From contig FJOG01000039.1 in NCBI GenBank assembly GCA_900073065.1, positions 431,578 to 495,577 of the forward strand: a stretch of 64,000 nucleotides of DNA, in the 5' to 3' direction. A program made the translations under genes and the position numbers. Numbering within the stretch: position 1 is the stretch's first letter; each line of letters opens with the position of its first letter. Shown here piece after piece: positions 58,566 through 64,000 of this stretch. Below the pieces are notes generated by a model that was given only the letters and a program-made list of their open reading frames with translations, did no database searches and had not been told where the DNA came from. The stretch comes from Phialocephala subalpina. Taxonomy: Eukaryota > Ascomycota > Leotiomycetes > Helotiales > Mollisiaceae.

Positions 58566-60456
58566 CTACTCCTTGTAGCCACCTTCCTTCACGCTCAGCA
58601 TCCCCGACGCCCCCAGGCCCAAACCCTCAAACATATCCACCATTCCATCGTACCTGCTCAGCACCTCTCTATCACTTCCACAAAGTGGTCCCGACTCCAC
58701 GAAACCCCGATACAATCTCCCATCAATCCCTCTATACCCCTTTGAAAACTTGTCTCCTTCTAGATTTCTTGTCTGCCACACCTTGAATTTCTCATTCCAC
58801 TTCATCATCAACGCAACCCTAATCTTCGGAGCCCACGTCCTCCCATACTGCTCGATGTACTCCGGAAACACATTGTAGTATTGCTGCGCATGATCATAAA
58901 GCGTCAGAAGAACAGCGATACCGCGCAGCGCTTTGCGTTTAGACTTCCGGTCGAGAAGAAGCTCCCATCTGAAATAGACGTAATCGATGACATTAGAATC
59001 GATGTCAATGAACTCCACTTTCTGGTTTGAAGACTGTTTGGGTAATTTGAGAGGTCCGCCTTCAACCATTGAGGTTGGAAAGATGACTAGACTTTCTAGC
59101 TCGGGACAGCATGATTGAAGAGGTCCAAAAAGTTGGCCGCCGTTGTTGTGTAAAACGTCGAAGGCGAGAGCGAGGTGCTTTACTTTTGCGAGACCGATGA
59201 AGAGGCGGTAGCAGGTTGAGTTAAAGGATGCAGTGTCGAGGGTGAATGTGTCTGGACCTCCTGGATTTGCAAGGTCTCGTATGATGATGTCTGTTTTGAG
59301 GTTGACGTAGAGGGTTTTGGTGTCGTTTTTCGTGGTTTCGAAGGTTGGGCTCAGGACTCTTGTGAGATGTGTTAGGATTGAGGCTCGAGATTCTCTGTTG
59401 ACGGCTAGCAAGGAGATGTGTCTGTTATGCCGTGAGTTGTGCGTTACTATGCGAGGACCTGGCAGTGCCTCTTGCCAAATTTGCACACGGATCTCGACAG
59501 GCAGTCTGCCGAATTGGGGGAACACATATCTTCTCCGCCGCGGTCTTGGTATTTCCGGAACTGGAAAGGAAACATCATCTAATGCGTTTCCTCCAGTCAA
59601 CCTCGCAAGTCTGCTCATGTGTGGAAAATCTAGGCAATCATTAGCACCGTACACATCTGTCCAATGTAGAGTCCTACTGTAAGCAGATAAGGTGGCACAT
59701 TGCTCAGCAGTCAACGCAGTTTCAAGTAGCTTGATATTCTGTTCAAGCTCCTCATAGGCCGAATCAGCAAACTCAAGAACTGCTCTGTGCCCGCCGAGCA
59801 GCTCTTCCAGAGTTGTCAACTCATTCTGTTTGCTGTATATCTCATCTCTCCTTGACCAAAGAGCCTTGGTGCAGAGCTGGTACATCTCTTCTTCGAGATC
59901 GTCGCGTCCAAGTTGCCCAATCGCAATTTGTCTGACCTGTACGATACTCAGTCATGTATGGCCTGCGTCGAGCTGGAGGAACATACCTTCATGTGGCTGA
60001 AAAGCTCATCAATAACGGTTTGCCTCAGAGAGTGTATTGAATTCTTTATGTCCTGGTTCCGAGAGGTGAGCGAGGCCAGCCGATCCCTGACTGTTTGTAG
60101 CGACTCTTTTGTAACTCGCTGTCGAGGTGTAACTGGAGACATGGTCAGCAAGTCATTCGTGAGGGCACGTGACATATCATACATTCAGTTTGCGGCAATT
60201 CTCTTCTCAGTGCCTCATGTTGAGATGAAGGTTTGGGCATTTTTGTGGGCGGTGATGCGTCGAGGTCGGTATTCGTGCCATCTTCCTCGCGTTTTCTTTT
60301 CCCGCCGGCCAAGTCATTTAACGCCACGCACACTTCGATCTCCTCATCGCTGGCCCTCATCACTCCCCGGAGCCTGTTGATGGCTTCCCTGAGCGCCGTT
60401 TTGACTTCGAAGAGCTCGAGTATGTCTTTGGTAGAGTAGTGATCGCTGGTTAGCAT
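58566..60456 (-). CDS. 2EXR-domain protein with N-terminal coiled coil
   Basis: Exons 60183-60456 (ATG at 60454-60456), 59987-60132 and 58566-59936. The introns are both 50 bp (GTATGA, branch TGCTGAC, CCAG; GTATGT...TACAG) and in phase; 596 aa. The first exon is helical (ILELFEVKTALREAINRLRG) followed by a basic RKRE stretch and a disordered piece. The second holds RQRVTKESLQTVRDRLASLT, part of a coiled coil that runs on into exon 3 (LTTLEELLGGHRAVLEFADS). The 2EXR module starts at about residue 278 with FPQFGRLPVEIRVQIWQEAL and continues with RHISLLAVNRESRASIL. 2EXR proteins are abundant and uncharacterised in Leotiomycetes and Sordariomycetes; the start of the module resembles an F-box. Divergent from the reductase gene. 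Confidence 0.82.
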
Positions 60457-61140
60457 CCGAAGGTGAAGTCGTCGACGTCGACGAGATAGATGTGTCTTGA
60501 GAGTCGAAGTCTGAGGCGCCGCTTCGTTTCGTGGCGCAGCGTGAGTCACGTGCTATCTCCGAGCCGGATGTTGCGACGCTGACCAATCTCTCGTTGTCGC
60601 TTGTGCCCCTGAACCCCTATTCGCGTACTGAAGAAGAGGAAGCTCGGATTTAATGGAATTCGGAAGATGTGTTGTGGATTTAAGCAATGTTGTCCCGAGT
60701 GAAGGGACATTTTTCTGCTCTCGAAGGAAGGGACAGGCTACTCTATGATTGGTTCATATCCACAACGTCCTCTTTATTGGAAAGAAGCATCGACAGTAGA
60801 AGCAATTCGAACTGCGATTACAGGTCACTTTGTTTAAGTCGGCGTAATGTCTATATTCTCACATAAGGAAAAGTTTCTGAGCATCAGAAAGACCGCGGGG
60901 AAATGCAAGGTACGAGATCAAACATGGGAGCGAAAGCGACGCTAGCGACTTGACATCATACAGTAAGACTATTGGTCATCAACTTTTAAACGCCGATGCT
61001 CCCCCTGAACCTCTCCACATTTATCATCACAGCACAGAAACTCAATCCTTCTAAACTTCCCTATAAATACCGACATTATCACACTCAAAAGCAGCATCTC
61101 GCAAACAACCAGCTCTTCAGTCAATTGAGCAACCGTCAAC
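60457..61140. promoter_or_regulatory. Divergent upstream region of the 2EXR and reductase genes
   Basis: 684 bp between start codons; it includes TCACGTG at about 60545-60551. The leader from about 61060 to 61140 is A/C-rich, as is common before fungal start codons. Confidence 0.35.
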
Positions 61141-62275
61141 ATGGCATCCACCACTCAAACCGAAACCCAACTCCAAAACCTCGCCGCTGTCCTCGAAAGT
61201 CAGGGCGCTAAACTTAAGACGGTCGTCCGCAATATCCCCAAGCCAAGTCCAGATGAGATCGTGGTTCGCAACTATGCCATCGCTGCAAACCCCGTGGACT
61301 GGAAGATTCAAGACTACGGATTCGCCATCAAGACCTACCCCACCGTTCTCGGCAGCGATGGCTGTGGTATTGTAACAGATGTCGGACCTTCCGTGACGAA
61401 GTTCAAGAAAGGAGATCGTGTAACTGGTTTCGGTGGTGTGATCGGCACCGACAATCCAGACCATGGATCATGGCAGACCTACACCGTCCTTCGAGACATT
61501 GCTACGACTAAGATTCCTGACTTCATGTTCGTCTCCCCCATTCCCTCTCATCTTCCATCTCTTTCTCATATTTGCATGCAATTGACTGACACTTAATAGG
61601 TCATTCGAGCAAGGCTCCGTATTCCCAATGGCAATGGCAACCTCAGCCATGGCCCTCTTCACCAATCTCCGTATCCCCCTCCCAAAAAGCTCCATCGCCC
61701 CTCAAAACTCCGGGTTTCTGATTTGGGGTGCCTCCTCCTCAGTCGGCACCGCAGCCGTACAACTCGCACGAAATCTAGGCTTCAAAGTCTTCGCGACAGC
61801 TTCCCAAACGCATCATCAGTATCTCAAATCCCTCGGCGCATTCGAAGTCTTCGACTACCATGATTCAGATGTAGTGAGCAAGATCGTTGCTTCTGCGAAG
61901 ATGGCTGGGACGCCTATCTCCCTTGGTTTCGATTGCGTGAGCGAAGGTACGACTTCTCAACAATCTGCTGAGATTCTGTTGGATTCTGGTGGGAAAGGGG
62001 GGAAGTTATGCTTGGTGCTTCCTTGGTCTGGTCAGGGAGAGAAGCCGGATGGGGTTGAGATCAGTCAGACCGAGGCGTATAGAGCGTTCGTGAATCAGGC
62101 GGAGATGGGGAAATGGTTCTTCAATGAGTATCTTGAGAAGGCGTTGCAGGAGAAGAGTATTCTGTCTGCGCCGGAGATTCAGATTGTGGAAGGCGGGATT
62201 GATGGGGCGCAAAAGGCGTTGGATTTGTCGAAGAAGGGGGTTAGTGGGAAGAAGCTTGTCGTGAAGGTTGAGTGA
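61141..62275 (+). CDS. Medium-chain dehydrogenase/reductase (zinc-type alcohol dehydrogenase-like, enoyl-reductase family)
   Basis: Exons 61141-61526 and 61600-62275 (intron 73 bp, GTTCGT...AATAG, branch CTGAC), 353 aa. The N-terminal GroES-like domain carries NYAIAANPVDWKIQDYGFAI, LGSDGCGIVTDVGPSV and KKGDRVTGFGG. The Rossmann domain has FLIWGASSSVGTAAVQLARN for NADP(H) binding and LGFDCVSEG. The structural-zinc Cys cluster of true alcohol dehydrogenases is missing, as in the ToxD / trans-enoyl-reductase branch. Such enzymes reduce activated double bonds, either with polyketide synthases or in general detoxification. No synthase lies nearby, so a stand-alone reductase is more likely. Confidence 0.9.
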
Positions 62276-62880
62276 GGATTGAGTGAGAGGTCGGTGACTT
62301 GATTGTTGGCGGGTAAAAGTTGCTTGAAACCTGGCTTATATTTACAAGTGAATGAAAGTAAACGTACGTAAAGCAAGAAATGAGCGACAAGTAAGCATGG
62401 ACGAGAGTTTTGAAGCGCAAAAAAGAGTCACATCACGGGCCACTGGGATTCGAGTCCAGAACCACGCAATTAAGGCTTAACTCAGGTAAATGCTCGGTAA
62501 TACATTTGCCTCCAGCTCCCTTAGGTTGAGCCTTTGTTCTTCAACTGAGTGAAAACGAATCTCGAGGTTGAGGTCTATGGTCGCAAAAATTAGCCGATTG
62601 TCTTTATCCGGCCGTGAAACAATGGGCGCATCCCTTCGAACCAGCCATCTTCCCTTCAGCGAAGAGTCAACAATAATAAGGGAGAACAATATTAAGGGTC
62701 AACAACAACCACTAATAAAATGAAAAAACTGCAATGGTTGCAGCTACCGAAACTGCGATGCCCGGAAACAAAGACTAGGGTTCTATACAAATCATGAGAA
62801 ACTTGGCATTCAAGAAAAACATACGAAATGTGTTCCTATCACCAATTACGAAGTCCCAAGTAATAAACTTCCAAGCGCCC
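62276..62880. other. 3' flank of the reductase gene, no supported gene
   Basis: A TTCGAG-containing segment near 62450 looks superficially like a tRNA T-arm but lacks an acceptor partner. No frame is supported. Confidence 0.4.
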
Positions 62881-64000
62881 GGGGGTATGCTTAGTAATCG
62901 CATATTACTATAAGGAATATACCTCGCGGCCTTATTCCGAATATACGTATCGCATTTACTAATAACTTCGATAACTTTCCCTTTAAATCCCGGAATATAA
63001 AAGTCCTTAGAGATTTACTTTATAATCTTCGTAATTCCTTAGTATTTATAAATTAAGAATTTATATTATATTTTAATAAACTTTAATTAAAAATTCTTAA
63101 GAATATAAAATTTTCGTTAGAATTATAAAACTCTTAATTTATTCGTGAAAAGCTTTATTAAATATTATAAAATTATTTTTACGATAAAGTTTTTATCGTA
63201 ATCTCTTTTGAAATTATTAATAAGTATTATATTAATTAATCTTGAAATAATAATAATAATTATTTTATTAAATATTAAATTGTTTTTAATTTCCTTGAGT
63301 ATTATATATAAAAGTAATTTAATATTATCCTAATATTTTAATTTCAAATTAAAAGTATTTATTTTATTATTTTTTAATTTTTTAATATATAAAATTTTGA
63401 AATTATATATAATTAATATTTTAATTTAATATATTTATTTTTATAATTAATATATATTTATATTTAATATTTTGATTTTTCCAAATAAATTTTTTATAAT
63501 TATAAATAACTTTTTATTATAAATTTCATAATTTAATTTTATTAATAATATTTTATAAAAATAATATATAATTAATTATTATTTATTTTATTTATTAAAT
63601 ATTATATTAATTATAAAATCTAATATATTTATTTAAATCGAATATAAAAAGGAATAATATTTCTATAAAATATTATTTAAACTAATTAAAAACTTATTAA
63701 ATTTTATTTATTTATTTAGATATTTAATTTTTCTTTATTAATTCCATTAAAAAAAATTATTATAAAGTATTCTTATATAAAATATTAATAAAAAATTTAT
63801 AAATAAACTTTTAATTAAAATTATATAATTTAAAAAATTAATATTTTTTATATGAAATTTATATTTTTTCGAATTTATAAATTAAATTCGTATTTATTAT
63901 ACGTATATATATAATTAATATATTAATTAATTTAAAGAATATAATTAAATACTCGTAATATTTATATTTAATTTTAAATATTTAAAATTTTTTTTTCCTT
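62880..64000. other. Gene-free AT-rich block reaching the window edge
   Basis: From about 63040 the sequence is almost pure A and T with TA-rich texture and no reading frame, like the block at 20.6-22.1 kb. It is most simply a RIP-degraded repeat isochore; the end lies outside the window. Confidence 0.8.

Noticed and set aside
62430..62475. Possible tRNA 3' half (GGGATTCGAGTCC)
   Set aside because: The loop register is wrong by one base and no matching 5' acceptor stem lies upstream.

Overview
The window is nuclear DNA from a filamentous ascomycete (Pezizomycotina). The basis is short introns of about 46-140 bp with fungal branch points, fungal-only protein families (HET, Clr5, 2EXR, CFEM), and AT-rich blocks with transition-type decay like that left by repeat-induced point mutation (RIP). 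A helotialean (Leotiomycetes) source is a guess. One 571-bp run of N lies at 18023-18593. Exon joins below are my own reading of splice sites and reading phase; none is backed by transcripts.

Layout. 0-3 kb is housekeeping: the tail of an RG-rich RNA-binding-type protein, mitochondrial ribosomal protein mL44, and a small complex I subunit in head-to-head arrangement with it. 3-20.6 kb is accessory: a membrane-anchored NB-ARC/TPR (NLR-like) gene, an ankyrin relic, a MITE-like element with 57-bp inverted repeats, a decayed HET-ankyrin gene, a dead piggyBac-type transposon with 116-bp inverted repeats, a HET-domain gene that crosses the assembly gap, and a polytopic membrane protein. 20.6-22.6 kb is a gene-free AT-rich block. 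22.9-42.8 kb is mostly core: M1 aminopeptidase, a frameshifted BTB gene, an MFS transporter, a small F-box gene, cyclase-associated protein (CAP/Srv2), a MAK32-like pfkB protein, a Clr5 gene with an in-frame TGA, and MCM3 with MluI-box-like promoter sites.

43.8-57.3 kb is a second accessory block. It holds a gene fusing a macro domain to a helical module and a ubiquitin-like domain, a small protein with two identically spaced Cys3His motifs and a STAND-type N-terminus, a DUF2235 hydrolase, a truncated unknown gene, a polytopic membrane protein and a CFEM-like membrane protein. 57.7-62.3 kb has a berberine-bridge-type fragment, a 2EXR gene and a medium-chain reductase. From about 62.9 kb the sequence is another AT-rich block.

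The most unusual items are the macro / ubiquitin-like fusion (43851-47476), its divergent neighbour with the duplicated Cys3His motif (48296-48637), and the clustering of NLR, HET and ankyrin genes and relics with two DNA transposons (5.5-18.7 kb), which looks like a fungal non-self-recognition locus with high turnover.
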